The notes: generated from the letters alone by a model not told the origin. A stretch of DNA of 48,640 nucleotides from Leucobacter sp. Ag1 (GCF_000980875.1 NZ_LAYO01000085.1:1-48640); one strand, 5' to 3'; shown: positions 17,284-26,042, counted from the first letter of the stretch. Numbers and translations: made by a program.

Positions 17284-17332
17284 CGAGTGGGTCTCCTGAC
17301 CAGTTCGGGTCGCGCCGGTGCGCGCCGCTTGT

Positions 17333-17375
17333 TGAGAACGAATCTCAGCATAGTCTCTTCTGAGAACGGTTCGCA
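17333..17375. promoter_or_regulatory. two Zur-box-like palindromes upstream of znuA
   Basis: TGAGAACGAATCTCA (17333-17347) and TGAGAACGGTTCGCA (17361-17375) start 28 bp apart. Each resembles the actinobacterial Zur consensus TGAnAAnnnTTnTCA. The second is a palindrome except for one pair (GAAC/GTTC core). They sit just upstream of the znuA 5' end, as expected for zinc repression of the operon that encodes zur. Confidence 0.75.
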
Positions 17376-17466
17376 ACAACGGGGCGTGAGCCTGCTTCTG
17401 TGTCCCCGCCCCGTGCGCGCGTGCCGCCCCTGCGCCGCACCCCTGCGCCGCCCCGCTCCCGGGCTC

Positions 17467-17526
17467 GTCGAGTGAGCAGTTGTACACGTTATGAGGCCGC
17501 ATAACGTGTACAACTGCTCACTCGAC
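17467..17526. repeat. perfect 27-bp inverted repeat with 6-nt loop
   Basis: Left arm 17467-17493 (begins GTCGAGTGAGCAGTTG, ends ACGTTATG) and right arm 17500-17526 are exact reverse complements around AGGCCG. It lies between two divergent genes, so it is not an ordinary terminator. It is AT-richer than its surroundings and flanked by a C-rich tract on the left and a G-rich tract on the right. Confidence 0.92.
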
Positions 17527-17527
17527 C

Positions 17528-17591
17528 GGGGTGGGTGGGCGGACGGGATGGTGGGGTGGGTGGAGGGCGGGGCGGGGTGGGGCGGGGCGGG
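17528..17591 (+). other. G-rich tract with more than ten G-runs
   Basis: About 64 nt with repeated runs of 3-4 G separated by 1-3 nt (GGGGTGGGTGGG, GGGGTGGGTGG, GGGGCGGGGTGGGGCGGGG). It can form G-quadruplexes on the plus strand. It immediately follows the palindrome and precedes TAGGCT (17595-17600), the likely -10 for the gene at 17649. Confidence 0.7.
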
Positions 17592-17648
17592 TCGTAGGCT
17601 GGAGGGATCCGGCGGCCGACTCCGCCACCCGACGACGAAGGGCCCGAG

Positions 17649-18221
17649 ATGACCCACGAGCCGCAGAACGAGCTGCCCCCGGAGCTGCGCGAGGACCCCG
17701 CCGAGAGCCCCGCCCCGACGGAGGCTCCGCGCCGCGGGCGCCGCGTCGGCCCCCTGGTCGCGATGACCCTCGCACTGCTGCTCGCCGTCGGCGGCGTCTT
17801 CGCGCTGCCGTTCAACGTCGGCGGCGCCTGGACCCAGCCGACGTCGGGCGGCGAGAAGATCATCCGGGCCGCGATCGCCAGCGACCCGACGAACGTGTGC
17901 GACGGGGGCATCGATGCCGATTCGCTCACCCACCTGGCGGATCTGCCGGGCGGATCCGGGTTCTTCGCGGCGCGCACGAACTCCGGCGGCGTCTGCGCGC
18001 TCCTGACGGAAGCGCACGGTTGGGGATCGATCTCGGGCGACTCCCCCGTGCGGGGCAGCTCGCTCCTCACCGGGAGCGACGGCAGGAACCGCTACATCGT
18101 GCTCCGGCTCGAGTCGGCCGGCGACGGCGCCTCCGGGTTCCGATCCGACTACCGGATCGTCGACGACCCCGCCGAGGTGGAAGCGTGGATGCGCGGGCAG
18201 GACACCTCGACGTCCGTCTGA
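17649..18221 (+). CDS. membrane-anchored hypothetical protein
   Basis: 190 residues. A Pro/Glu-rich, then Arg-rich cytoplasmic start (RRGRRVGP) leads into one TM helix (about residues 37-58, LVAMTLALLLAVGGVFALPF), and the remaining 130 residues are predicted outside the cell. Two Cys (in NVCDGG and GGVCALL) could form a disulfide. No family recognised. TAGGCT at 17595-17600 is the probable -10, with a 48-nt leader. The amidase follows 50 bp later. Confidence 0.75.
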   Translation: MTHEPQNELPPELREDPAESPAPTEAPRRGRRVGPLVAMTLALLLAVGGVFALPFNVGGAWTQPTSGGEKIIRAAIASDPTNVCDGGIDADSLTHLADLPGGSGFFAARTNSGGVCALLTEAHGWGSISGDSPVRGSSLLTGSDGRNRYIVLRLESAGDGASGFRSDYRIVDDPAEVEAWMRGQDTSTSV

Positions 18222-18271
18222 GCCGCTCGACCGATGCTCCGGCGCGCAGCACGATCTGAGAGACTCGCTCC

Positions 18272-19687
18272 GTGAACGCCGACACGCACGCACCGTCCGC
18301 GACGCACCCGACCGCGCTCGAACTGCGCGACGCGCTGCGCCGCGGCGAGGTCTCCGCGGTGGAGCTCGTGCACGACGCCCTCGACCGGATCGCCGCAGAC
18401 GAGCTCGGCGCCTTCGTCAGCGCACAGCCCGAGGCGGCCCTCGCCGAGGCGCACGACGCCCACGCGCGGATCGCCGCGACGCCGCGCGACGAGCGCGGAT
18501 CCCTGCCGCCGCTGCTCGGCCTGCCGACCGCGCACAAGGACCTGGTCGACGTGCGCGGCGCGGTGACGAGCCACGGCAGCCGCGCGGTCCCGCATGTCGC
18601 CGCGCGGCACGATTCCCCGGTCGCCGCGGCGGTCCGCGCAGCTGGGGCGATATCGCTCGGCAAGACGCAGGTGCCCGAGTTCGGTATCGCCGGATACTCG
18701 GAGAATCTGGTCGCACCGCCCGCCCGCAACCCGCGCGATCCGAGCCGCACTCCCGGGGGTTCCTCGGGCGGCTCCGCGGCTGCGATCGCCGCGGGCCTGA
18801 TCCCGCTCGGGGTCGGCAGCGACGGGGGCGGCTCGATCCGGATCCCCTCGGCGGCGTGCGGTCTCGTCGGGCTGAAGCCGGGCCGCGGCGCGGTGCCGGC
18901 GGATCGCGGGAGCGGACTCGTCGACGAGATCGGCGCCCCGAGGCTCACCGTGTCGGGGCCGATCGCCCGGACGGCCGCCGACGCCGCCCTGCTGTTCGAC
19001 GCGATGCGCGGCCTGACCGCGGAGCCGAGCCTCGCCGCGGTGCGGCGGGCCCACGAGCTGCGCGGTCTGCGCATCGGAGTGACGCTCCGCTCGCCGTTCG
19101 AGGGCGAGGTGCCGGTCTCGTATTCGCCGGACGCGCTCGCGGCGCTCGACGCCGCCGTCGCTCGGCTCGGCGAGGCGGGTCACCGCGTCGAGGAGGCGGA
19201 CTGGATCCCGGATCCGCGCTATCCCGGGGCGTTCACGGACGTCTGGACGGCGGGTCTGGCCCGCATCGATTTCGGTCCCGGCGCGGAGGAGCGGCTCGGC
19301 GAGCTGGCGGCGGCGTTCCTCGCTCGCGCCCGGCGGGCCTCCCCCGAGCGGCTGGCGCGTGCGGCGCGCACGCTGCGCGAGTTCGCCGCGGATTGCGTGC
19401 GGCAGTGGGGCGCGTACGACGCGATCCTGACGCCCGCGCTCGCGTTCGCGGCGCCCCGGGTCGGCGCGTTCGTCGCGGCCGGGCCGGAGGGCGACTACCG
19501 GTTGCAGTGCGAGTGGGCGCCGCAGACGTCGATGGTGAACGTGGCGGGCCTTCCGGCGGTCGTCGCCCCGATGCGTCGCGACGCGGGCGGGCTCCCGTTC
19601 GGGGTGCAGCTGATCGGACGGGCGGGCACGGAGACGCCGCTGCTCCGCCTGGCGGAGCAGCTGGCGCCCTCGGTTTCGTCTCGCTAG
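18272..19687 (+). CDS. amidase (amidase signature family)
   Basis: Cytoplasmic amide hydrolase of 471 residues. The Ser-cisSer-Lys triad is visible: Lys89 in AHKDLVD, cis-Ser164 in TPGGSSGGSAAA and nucleophile Ser188 in SDGGGSIRIP. LPFGVQLIGRAGTETPLLRLAEQL is the usual C-terminal motif. It is not gatA by context (no gatB/gatC nearby), so the substrate is open. GTG start with GAGACT 6 nt upstream suggests a leaderless mRNA. The last codons (SVSSR and stop) lie inside a dispersed-repeat-like sequence at 19671-19705, so the natural C-terminus may have been replaced. Confidence 0.92.
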   Translation: MNADTHAPSATHPTALELRDALRRGEVSAVELVHDALDRIAADELGAFVSAQPEAALAEAHDAHARIAATPRDERGSLPPLLGLPTAHKDLVDVRGAVTSHGSRAVPHVAARHDSPVAAAVRAAGAISLGKTQVPEFGIAGYSENLVAPPARNPRDPSRTPGGSSGGSAAAIAAGLIPLGVGSDGGGSIRIPSAACGLVGLKPGRGAVPADRGSGLVDEIGAPRLTVSGPIARTAADAALLFDAMRGLTAEPSLAAVRRAHELRGLRIGVTLRSPFEGEVPVSYSPDALAALDAAVARLGEAGHRVEEADWIPDPRYPGAFTDVWTAGLARIDFGPGAEERLGELAAAFLARARRASPERLARAARTLREFAADCVRQWGAYDAILTPALAFAAPRVGAFVAAGPEGDYRLQCEWAPQTSMVNVAGLPAVVAPMRRDAGGLPFGVQLIGRAGTETPLLRLAEQLAPSVSSR

Positions 19688-19705
19688 CGCTCGCTCAACC
19701 AGCGG
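19671..19705 (+). repeat. interspersed repeat fragment at the amidase 3' end
   Basis: The sequence from CGGTTTCGTCTCGCT to GCTCGCTCAACCAGCGG resembles the GTTTCGTCTCGCTCGC...GCTCAACCACCGG repeat that I recall as abundant between genes of Microbacteriaceae. It contains the amidase stop codon. The identification is from memory of the motif. Confidence 0.5.
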
Positions 19706-19729
19706 AAGCGCCCAGCGAACGGCCTGTGA

Positions 19730-19851
19730 GGCGTGCGCGGTGACCGGGATTGCCCGGCGGCGCATCGGGGTTGGCGTGGCGCGACGGAGGAGCGACATCG
19801 CCGGGGGATCCCCGCCTAAGCCGCAGGGCAATCCCGGTCACCGCGCACGCC
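19730..19851. repeat. 26-bp perfect inverted repeat flanking a 70-nt interior
   Basis: Arms 19730-19755 (begins GGCGTGCGCGGTGACC) and 19826-19851 are exact reverse complements. The 70-nt interior contains a small palindrome (CGGGGGATCCCCG, 19803-19815) and a Gly/Ala-type GC repeat. It occupies most of the gap between the convergent amidase and SDR genes. Possible roles: terminator for both genes, a MITE-like relic, or a structured RNA. Confidence 0.85.
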
Positions 19852-19869
19852 CCACCCGAGAGCGACCCC

Positions 19870-20676
19870 TTACTCGTACGCCCCGATCACGGTCTGGTCC
19901 CAGTCGATGATGGATCCGGTGACGACGCCGCTGCGGTCGCTGAGGAGGAAGACGACGGCGTCGGCGATCTCGTCGGGTTGGCCGAGTTTGCCCATGGGCA
20001 TCCCGGCGGAGGCTTGTTCGAGCCAGCCGTCTTCGGCGCCGTGGAATTTCTGCTGTGTGGCGTTCTCGCCGGGGGTGGCGGTCCAGCCGATGTTGAGGCC
20101 GTTGATGCGGATCCGGTCGAAGCGGTGCGCGAACGCGGCGTTCTTGGTGAGTCCGGCGAGCCCGGCTTTGGAGGCGACGTAGGGCGCGAGGTAGGGCTGC
20201 CCGCCGTGGGAGGAGATCGTGATGATGTTGACGATGGTGCCGGGTGCGCCGCGTCGTTGCAGGTCCGCGACGGCGCCCTGCATGGTCATGAATGGTGCGA
20301 CGAGGTTGACGGCGAGGTGTTCGCCGAGCAGTTCGCGCGTGGTGTCGGTGAGGCTGCCGCGGGTGGGCAGGGCGGCGGCGTTGACGAGGCTGTCGATGCG
20401 ACCGAAGCGTGCGATGGTCTCGGCGACGGCGCGTTCGGCTTCGCCGGGGGTGGCGAGGTCGGCGACGATGGCGATGGCGTTCGCGGGGCCGTCGTCGCTC
20501 CAGAGCGCCGCTTCGTGGATCTCGACGAGCGCGCGTTCGGCCTTCTCGGCGGAGCGTCCGACGATGGCGATGCCGGCGGCTCCTTCGCGGGCGGCGGCGC
20601 GGGCGATGGCGAGGCCGAGGCCCTGGGTGCCACCGGTGACGAGCAGGATCCTGCCGGCCATGAGGTGCTGCATCAT
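19870..20676 (-). CDS. SDR oxidoreductase of the inositol/sugar operon
   Basis: Short-chain dehydrogenase of 268 residues with TGGTQGLG (14-21), NAAAL (99-103), catalytic Ser in ITISSHGG and Tyr166/Lys170 in YVASK. Its ATG (20676) overlaps the stop of the preceding Gfo/Idh gene; an alternative in-frame ATG lies at 20673. Last gene of the five-gene transporter operon, so it likely oxidises or epimerises the imported polyol or an inosose intermediate. The precise substrate is not deducible. Confidence 0.9.
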   Translation of the reverse strand: MMQHLMAGRILLVTGGTQGLGLAIARAAAREGAAGIAIVGRSAEKAERALVEIHEAALWSDDGPANAIAIVADLATPGEAERAVAETIARFGRIDSLVNAAALPTRGSLTDTTRELLGEHLAVNLVAPFMTMQGAVADLQRRGAPGTIVNIITISSHGGQPYLAPYVASKAGLAGLTKNAAFAHRFDRIRINGLNIGWTATPGENATQQKFHGAEDGWLEQASAGMPMGKLGQPDEIADAVVFLLSDRSGVVTGSIIDWDQTVIGAYE

Positions 20677-21908
20677 GCCTCCTGGGGCGCGGTGAGGGCC
20701 GCGGTCGTGCCGGGTTCGGCGGGGATCCGTTCCCAGCTGCGTTCGGCGGCCGAGCGTTCGGCGGCGGAGACGACTCGGGCTGCGGAGAGCGCGTCGTGGA
20801 TGTTCGACGCGTCGGAGGAGCGGCCGAGCACGGCGGAGAGGAACTTCTTGGCTTCGATGACTTTGAGGTCGTCGTAGCCCATGGAGGTGCCGGCGCCGGG
20901 TTGGAATCGTCCGAATTCGCCCATGCCGGGGTGCGCCATGACGGTGGTGTAGCCGGGGTCCTCGGTGCCGAGCGGGGTGGAGACGCGCAGGAAGTTGAGC
21001 TGTTCGAAGTCCCAGATCGCGGAGCCGTTCGTGCCGTAGACGGCGATCCCGTAGCTGGCGCGGGGGCCGACGGCGACGCGGGAGGCTTCGAGGGTGCCGA
21101 CGGCGTCGGCTGCGACGGCGTCGCCGGAGAGCCGCACGAGCATGCCGGCGTAGTCCTCGTTCTCGACGGGTTCCATCTGTCCGCCTTCGATGAGGGCGAA
21201 GTGGGTGCCGGTGCCCATGGGCAGTTCGGGTCGTTCGGCGTAGACGGTGGAGGTGAGGGCGCTCACTTCGGCGACGGGCCCGAGCGTGTAGTGGACGAGG
21301 TCGACGAGGTGACCCATGAGGTCGCCGAGCACGCCGGATCCGGCGAGTTCGCGCACGAAGCGCCAGGAGCGGGCGCCGCGCGGGTCGGCGGAGTAGTCGG
21401 CGAACATGTGGCCGCGCACGTTGGTGATGCGACCGAGGGTGCCCGCGGCGATGAGTTCGCGGAGGTGCTCGACGGCGGGCGCGTGCCGGTAGTTGAAGCC
21501 GATGGAGGTGACGACGCCGGCCGCGTCGGCGGCTTCGGCGACGGCCGCGGTCTCGGTCTCGCCGCGTCCGACGGGCTTCTCGATCCAGAAGTGCTTGCCG
21601 GCTTTCGCGGCCGCGATCCCCATTTCGGCGTGGAGGAAGTTGGGGGCGCAGATCGAGACGACGTCGACCTCCGGGTCTTCGAGTACGGCGCGGTAGTCGG
21701 CGGAGGCGCGCTCGTAGCCGAGCACGTCGACCGCTTCGCGGCGCCGGTCCTCGGAGGTGTCGGCGGCGTGCACGAGCCGCGGACGGACCCCGAGGTCGGG
21801 GTAGGCGTAGGCGAGGTTGCGGTAGGCGCGGCTGTGGAGCTGCCCCATCCAGCCGACGCTGATGAGGCCGACCCCGACCTCGGTGGTTCCGTTCGCGAGC
21901 GTGCGCAT
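20673..21908 (-). CDS. Gfo/Idh/MocA family oxidoreductase
   Basis: NAD(P)-dependent sugar/inositol dehydrogenase of 411 residues. The nucleotide fold shows LISVGWMGQLHSRAY, the substrate lysine is in WIEKPVG, and DLMGHLVDL carries the Asp and His of the family's catalytic D-x3-H. The C-terminal about 50 residues extend past the usual core. It lies 7 bp after the ABC ATPase gene. Family members include scyllo-inositol dehydrogenases, and with a separate IolG in the window this copy may handle another inositol isomer; this is inference. Confidence 0.88.
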   Translation of the reverse strand: MRTLANGTTEVGVGLISVGWMGQLHSRAYRNLAYAYPDLGVRPRLVHAADTSEDRRREAVDVLGYERASADYRAVLEDPEVDVVSICAPNFLHAEMGIAAAKAGKHFWIEKPVGRGETETAAVAEAADAAGVVTSIGFNYRHAPAVEHLRELIAAGTLGRITNVRGHMFADYSADPRGARSWRFVRELAGSGVLGDLMGHLVDLVHYTLGPVAEVSALTSTVYAERPELPMGTGTHFALIEGGQMEPVENEDYAGMLVRLSGDAVAADAVGTLEASRVAVGPRASYGIAVYGTNGSAIWDFEQLNFLRVSTPLGTEDPGYTTVMAHPGMGEFGRFQPGAGTSMGYDDLKVIEAKKFLSAVLGRSSDASNIHDALSAARVVSAAERSAAERSWERIPAEPGTTAALTAPQEA

Positions 21909-21915
21909 GCGCCTC

Positions 21916-22710
21916 CTACTTCCGGGTCGCAGAGATCTCGTGGGCGAGCGATTCGAGCTCGGCGCCGCCGGCCATCGCCTGCACCAGTTCTTCGAGCTCG
22001 ACCTTGCCGCGCTCGAAGTCGGCGATCATGCGGCCGCGGTTGAGCAGGTAGAAGCGGTCGCCGACCATGAACGCGTGGTGCGGGTTGTGGGTGATGAAGA
22101 CCACGGCGACGCCGCGTTCGCGTGCGGCGAGGATGTACTTCAGCACGATGCCGGACTGGCGTACGCCGAGCGCGCTGGTGGGCTCGTCGAGGATGAGGAC
22201 CTTGGCGCCGAAGTGCACGGCGCGGGCGATGGCGACGGCCTGCCGCTCGCCGCCCGAGAGCGTGCCGATGGGCTGGTTGGTGTCGCGCAGGTCGATGCCC
22301 ATCTCCATGAGCGCCTGCTTGGTGATGTCCTGCGACTTCTTGACCGACATGAAGCCGAAGAACTTCGGTCCCTTGACGGGTTCGTTGCCGAGGAAGAAGT
22401 TGCGCCAGATCGACATGAGCGGCACGGTCGCGAGGTCCTGGAACACGGTCGCGATGCCGCGGGCGAGCGCGTCGCGCGGCGAGGAGAACTCGACGGCCTC
22501 GCCCTCGACGCGGAAGGCGCCGGAGCTCGGCTTGTGCACGCCCGACAGGGTCTTGATGAGCGTGGACTTGCCGGCGCCGTTGTCGCCGAGCACGCAGGTG
22601 ACGGATCCGGCGTCGACTTTGAGGCTGATGTCGCGCAGCGCGATGACGCTGCCGAAGCTCTTGCCGACGTTCTCGAGCTCGAGAGCCGGGGTCGCTGATT
22701 CCTGGGTCAT
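21916..22710 (-). CDS. sugar/polyol ABC transporter ATP-binding protein
   Basis: Single-domain ATPase of 264 residues: Walker [10 protein letters not shown], signature LSGGERQAV, Walker B VLILDEP with TSALG, switch His in ITHNPHH. Most ribose-type importers use a double ATPase of about 500 residues; this half-length form resembles FrcA-type importers and should act as a homodimer. Its ATG overlaps the permease stop (ATGA). Confidence 0.92.
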   Translation of the reverse strand: MTQESATPALELENVGKSFGSVIALRDISLKVDAGSVTCVLGDNGAGKSTLIKTLSGVHKPSSGAFRVEGEAVEFSSPRDALARGIATVFQDLATVPLMSIWRNFFLGNEPVKGPKFFGFMSVKKSQDITKQALMEMGIDLRDTNQPIGTLSGGERQAVAIARAVHFGAKVLILDEPTSALGVRQSGIVLKYILAARERGVAVVFITHNPHHAFMVGDRFYLLNRGRMIADFERGKVELEELVQAMAGGAELESLAHEISATRK

Positions 22711-23768
22711 TTCTTTCGACCTCCCTGTGCACGACGCGAGATGGTGATGTTGATGAGCACTGCGGAGAAGAGGATCACGCCGAGGAACGTCGAGACCCAG
22801 TCCTGATCCCACAGGGCGTAGGGGATGCCGACCGCGGCGAAGCCCATGATGAGCGCGCCGATGGAGGCGCCGATCGCGGATCCGGCGCCGCCGGTGAGGA
22901 GGCAGCCGCCGACGGCCGCGGCGATGATGTAGTAGAACTCCTGGCCGACGCCCTGACCGGCCTGCATGCCCTTGAGACGCAGCACGAACATGACGCCGAC
23001 GAGCGCGGCCGACATCGCGGTCATCATGAACAGCAGGATCTTGGTGCGGTCGACGGGCACGCCCGCGTTGCGCGCGGCGTTGGCGTCGCCGCCGACGGCG
23101 AAGATCCAGTTGCCGAAGACGGTGCGGGTGAGCAGCAGCGTCGCGATGATGGTGAGCAGGATCCACCAGACCACGGAGATCTGGAAGGTGGTGCCGCCGA
23201 TCGAGACGGTGCTGGCGAAGAATGCCTGCGCCGAGTCGTAACCGTCGCCCTGGTCGACGCCGGAGACGCGGACGGTGCCGGTGATGCCCTTGGTGACGGC
23301 GAGGTTGACGCCCTTGAGCACGAAGAACGTGCCGAGGGTGACGATGAAGGACGGCAGTTTGGTCTTGACGACGAGCATGCCGTTGATGAAGCCGACGATG
23401 CCGGCGAAGACGATGGTGATGAGGATCGCGAGCCAGACGTTCACGCCCCACTCGGTGATGAGGAGGCCCGCGAGCAGGCCGGAGGTGCCGACCATGACGC
23501 CGGTCGAGAGGTCGAACTCGCCGCCGATCATGAGGAGAGCCACGAACACGGCGACGATGCCGACGGGGGCCGCGAAGTCGGTCCAGCCGGCGGCGCCCTC
23601 GAGCGTCGCGAAGTTGCCGGTGGTGTCGGAGAAGGCGAACACCAGGAAGATGGCGATCGCGCCGATGAGTGCGCCGAGTTCGGGGCGGCGCAGCACCTTG
23701 AGGTACCACGGCGTCGTGCTCACGCGTTCGTCGAGCTTGATGTTGCTGGTTTCGGTGAGGAATGTCAT
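22707..23768 (-). CDS. sugar/polyol ABC transporter permease
   Basis: BPD_transp_2 family permease of 353 residues with about ten TM helices. [21 protein letters not shown] and [25 protein letters not shown] (the loop contacting the ATPase) are the hallmarks of RbsC/FrcC proteins. Presumably works as a homodimer. The gap after the substrate-binding gene is 56 bp; its stop overlaps the ATPase start. Confidence 0.93.
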   Translation of the reverse strand: MTFLTETSNIKLDERVSTTPWYLKVLRRPELGALIGAIAIFLVFAFSDTTGNFATLEGAAGWTDFAAPVGIVAVFVALLMIGGEFDLSTGVMVGTSGLLAGLLITEWGVNVWLAILITIVFAGIVGFINGMLVVKTKLPSFIVTLGTFFVLKGVNLAVTKGITGTVRVSGVDQGDGYDSAQAFFASTVSIGGTTFQISVVWWILLTIIATLLLTRTVFGNWIFAVGGDANAARNAGVPVDRTKILLFMMTAMSAALVGVMFVLRLKGMQAGQGVGQEFYYIIAAAVGGCLLTGGAGSAIGASIGALIMGFAAVGIPYALWDQDWVSTFLGVILFSAVLINITISRRAQGGRKK

Positions 23769-23824
23769 GGTCTCTCCCTGCGAGGGACGGGGCCGGCGGT
23801 ACGCCGCCGACCCCGTCGTCCGCG

Positions 23825-24820
23825 TTAGCGCAGGCCTTCCTTCACGGATTCCTGCACGGCCTTCACGTTGTCCTTGGTCACGAATGCGGGACCGGTGTAG
23901 ACGGGGAGCCCGCCGCCGATCTCGATCGCGTCCTTGACCGCGAAGTAGAGCAGCTGCACGGCCATGTACCCCTGCGCGTACTGCTGCTGGTCGATGCCGA
24001 ACTGGAGCGTGCCCGCGTCGATGGCCTTGAGCGCGTCGGCCGACAGGTCGACGGTGCCGACCTTGATGTCGCGGCCGACGGTCTTGACGGCGGGGAGGAC
24101 GGCGCCGGTGGCGACGTCGGCGTTCAGCGCGAACACGGCGTCGATCGACGAGTCGGCCTGGAGGGCGGCGAGGATCTTCGCCTGCGCGCCGTTCAGGTCG
24201 GCGAGCGCGCCGTCGGCGTTGAACTCCTGGACCTTGCCCTTGAAGGTCTCGGCGGCGCCCTTGCAGCGATCGGTGAGGCCGGAGTTGGCGGCTTCCTGGA
24301 TCGGGCAGAGGATCTTCTTGACGCCGAGCTCGTTGAACTTCTCGCCCGCCTGGCGGCCGGCGACGATCTCGTCCTGGCCGACGTGGGTGAATGCGCCGAG
24401 CTCCTTGTAGACGCTGGATCCCGAGTTGATGGTGACGGTGGGGATCTTGGCGTCGCTCGCGGACTTCATGGCCGACTGGATCGCGCCGGGGTCGGGTGCG
24501 GAGGCGGCGATGCCGCTGCAGCCGCCCTTGACGCCGGCCTCGATGGTGGACGCCTGCTTGGCGGCGTCGTTGGTCGAGCCCTGGTAGTCGAGGGTGACGC
24601 CGAGCGTCTTCGCCGCGTCTTCGGCGCCCTTCTGCGCGACGGCCCAGAAGGTGCCGCCGTCGCCGTGGGTGTAGACGCAGATCTTGATGTTCTTGTTGTC
24701 GGGGGCGGCGCTCGCGCTGCCGCCTCCGCCCTTCGCGCCGGTGCCGGAGCAGCCGGCGAGCGCCAGGGTCAGGGCCGCAGCGGTGGCCACTGCGGCGGTG
24801 ATGAGCTTCTTCTTCACCAT
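23825..24820 (-). CDS. sugar/polyol ABC transporter substrate-binding lipoprotein
   Basis: Periplasmic-binding-protein type 1 lipoprotein of 331 residues. [10 protein letters not shown], a hydrophobic core and LAGC give a lipobox with Cys24. Mature part: [26 protein letters not shown], then [28 protein letters not shown] and [18 protein letters not shown], typical of RbsB/inositol-binding proteins. An in-frame ATG nine codons upstream would add MKRKRGTVI, but AAGAGG before 24820 and the signal peptide favour the shorter form. First gene of the import operon; an IolR-like operator is 112 bp upstream. Setting in an iol locus suggests myo-inositol as substrate. Confidence 0.92.
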   Translation of the reverse strand: MVKKKLITAAVATAAALTLALAGCSGTGAKGGGGSASAAPDNKNIKICVYTHGDGGTFWAVAQKGAEDAAKTLGVTLDYQGSTNDAAKQASTIEAGVKGGCSGIAASAPDPGAIQSAMKSASDAKIPTVTINSGSSVYKELGAFTHVGQDEIVAGRQAGEKFNELGVKKILCPIQEAANSGLTDRCKGAAETFKGKVQEFNADGALADLNGAQAKILAALQADSSIDAVFALNADVATGAVLPAVKTVGRDIKVGTVDLSADALKAIDAGTLQFGIDQQQYAQGYMAVQLLYFAVKDAIEIGGGLPVYTGPAFVTKDNVKAVQESVKEGLR

Positions 24821-24931
24821 GATGACGGTGCCTCTTTTCCTCTTCATTGAGCTTTGCGAGGTGGGACGTGAACGGCCCTGTTCGCCAGTATCTTCCATCC
24901 CCGGATCAGGATCCAGCGATTCGGGGATATT

Positions 24932-24941
24932 TGTCATGACA
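24932..24941. promoter_or_regulatory. IolR-like operator, transporter operon
   Basis: TGTCATGACA, a perfect palindrome that matches KGWCHTRACA, the site I recall for the GntR regulator IolR of Corynebacterium glutamicum. On the minus strand it overlaps TAATGT, a plausible -10. The flanking ATTAGGGCATTT is shared with the iolE promoter at 27025-27037. Confidence 0.65.
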
Positions 24942-24985
24942 TTAGGGCATTTGAGACCAGATTGTTGCAAACTCCGCGCAAAGCT

Positions 24986-25996
24986 TCAGTTGAACGGCAT
25001 CGCAACGACGCTACCGGTCTCGGCGGACCTCTGGGCGGCATCGGCGAACAGCAGCGCGGCGCGGCCGTCGTCGAAGGTGGGGCTGTCGGACGGTTCGCCG
25101 CGCATAAGGCGCAGGAACGCGTCGAGCTCGGCCGAGTACGACACGGCGTAGCGGTGCAGGAACTGCGGTTCGTAGGGCGCTCGCGCGTCCACCGCCGTCG
25201 CATTCGACGCACTCACCAGGCTGAGCGACGGATTGTTCGCCTGCAGGGAGCCGAGCGCTCCGAAGGCTTCGATCCGCTGGTCGTAGCCGACAGCGCTGTG
25301 CCGCGAATTGACGATCGTGACGATCGCGCCCGACGCGGATTTCAGGGTCACGACGGCCGTGTCGAAATCGCCGTGCTCGCGCGCGCCCTCGTCGAAGAGG
25401 GTGCTGCCCGTCGCGCTCACCTCCACGATGTCGGGCAGGAAGAACCGAGCCATGTCGAAGTCGTGGATCGTCATGTCGCGGAAGATCCCGCCCGAGACCC
25501 CGATGTACGCCGCGGGCGGCGCCGCGGGATCCCGGCTGATGATGGTCAGCTGTTCGAGCGGCCCGATCTCGCCGGCCGCGACGCGGGCGCGCACCTCGGC
25601 GAAGGCGGGATCGAAGCGGCGGTTGAAGCCGAGCGCCACCGGCACCCCCGACGCCGCCACCTTCGGCCGCAGTGCCTCCACGCGGGCGATGTCGAGGTCG
25701 ATCGGCTTCTCGCACAGCACCGGGATCCCCCGATCCACCGCCGCCTCGATGAGCGGCACGTGCGTGGGCGTCGGCGCGGCGACCAGGATCGCATCCACCT
25801 CGCCGGAGTCGAGCAGTTCGTCGCTCGAATCGGTCACGCGACCGCCGAAGCGCGCCGCGAGCGCGTGCGCGCCGTCGACGAACGGATCGGCGATCCAGCT
25901 GAGCTCCGTCTCGGGATGCGCCGAGATGCTCGTCGCGTGCACCAGGCCGATGCGGCCCGTGCCGATGAGCCCCATGCGCACTCGGTTCTGCGTCAT
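24986..25996 (-). CDS. iolG: inositol 2-dehydrogenase (Gfo/Idh/MocA family)
   Basis: Oxidises myo-inositol to 2-keto-myo-inositol with NAD, the first catabolic step. 336 residues, the usual IolG length. GLIGTGRIGLVHATSI gives G12-x-G14-x-x-G17, VLCEKPIDLD the catalytic Lys97, and GGIFRDMTIHDFDMARFF the Asp/His catalytic helix, all in the IolG pattern. Lies 46 bp after the iolE-like gene, with which it is presumably cotranscribed from the promoter near 27020. Confidence 0.9.
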   Translation of the reverse strand: MTQNRVRMGLIGTGRIGLVHATSISAHPETELSWIADPFVDGAHALAARFGGRVTDSSDELLDSGEVDAILVAAPTPTHVPLIEAAVDRGIPVLCEKPIDLDIARVEALRPKVAASGVPVALGFNRRFDPAFAEVRARVAAGEIGPLEQLTIISRDPAAPPAAYIGVSGGIFRDMTIHDFDMARFFLPDIVEVSATGSTLFDEGAREHGDFDTAVVTLKSASGAIVTIVNSRHSAVGYDQRIEAFGALGSLQANNPSLSLVSASNATAVDARAPYEPQFLHRYAVSYSAELDAFLRLMRGEPSDSPTFDDGRAALLFADAAQRSAETGSVVAMPFN

Positions 25997-26042
25997 TGCT
26001 TCGATTCCTTCTGCTCGTGGTGCGGTTCGGGAGCGCGTCCGC

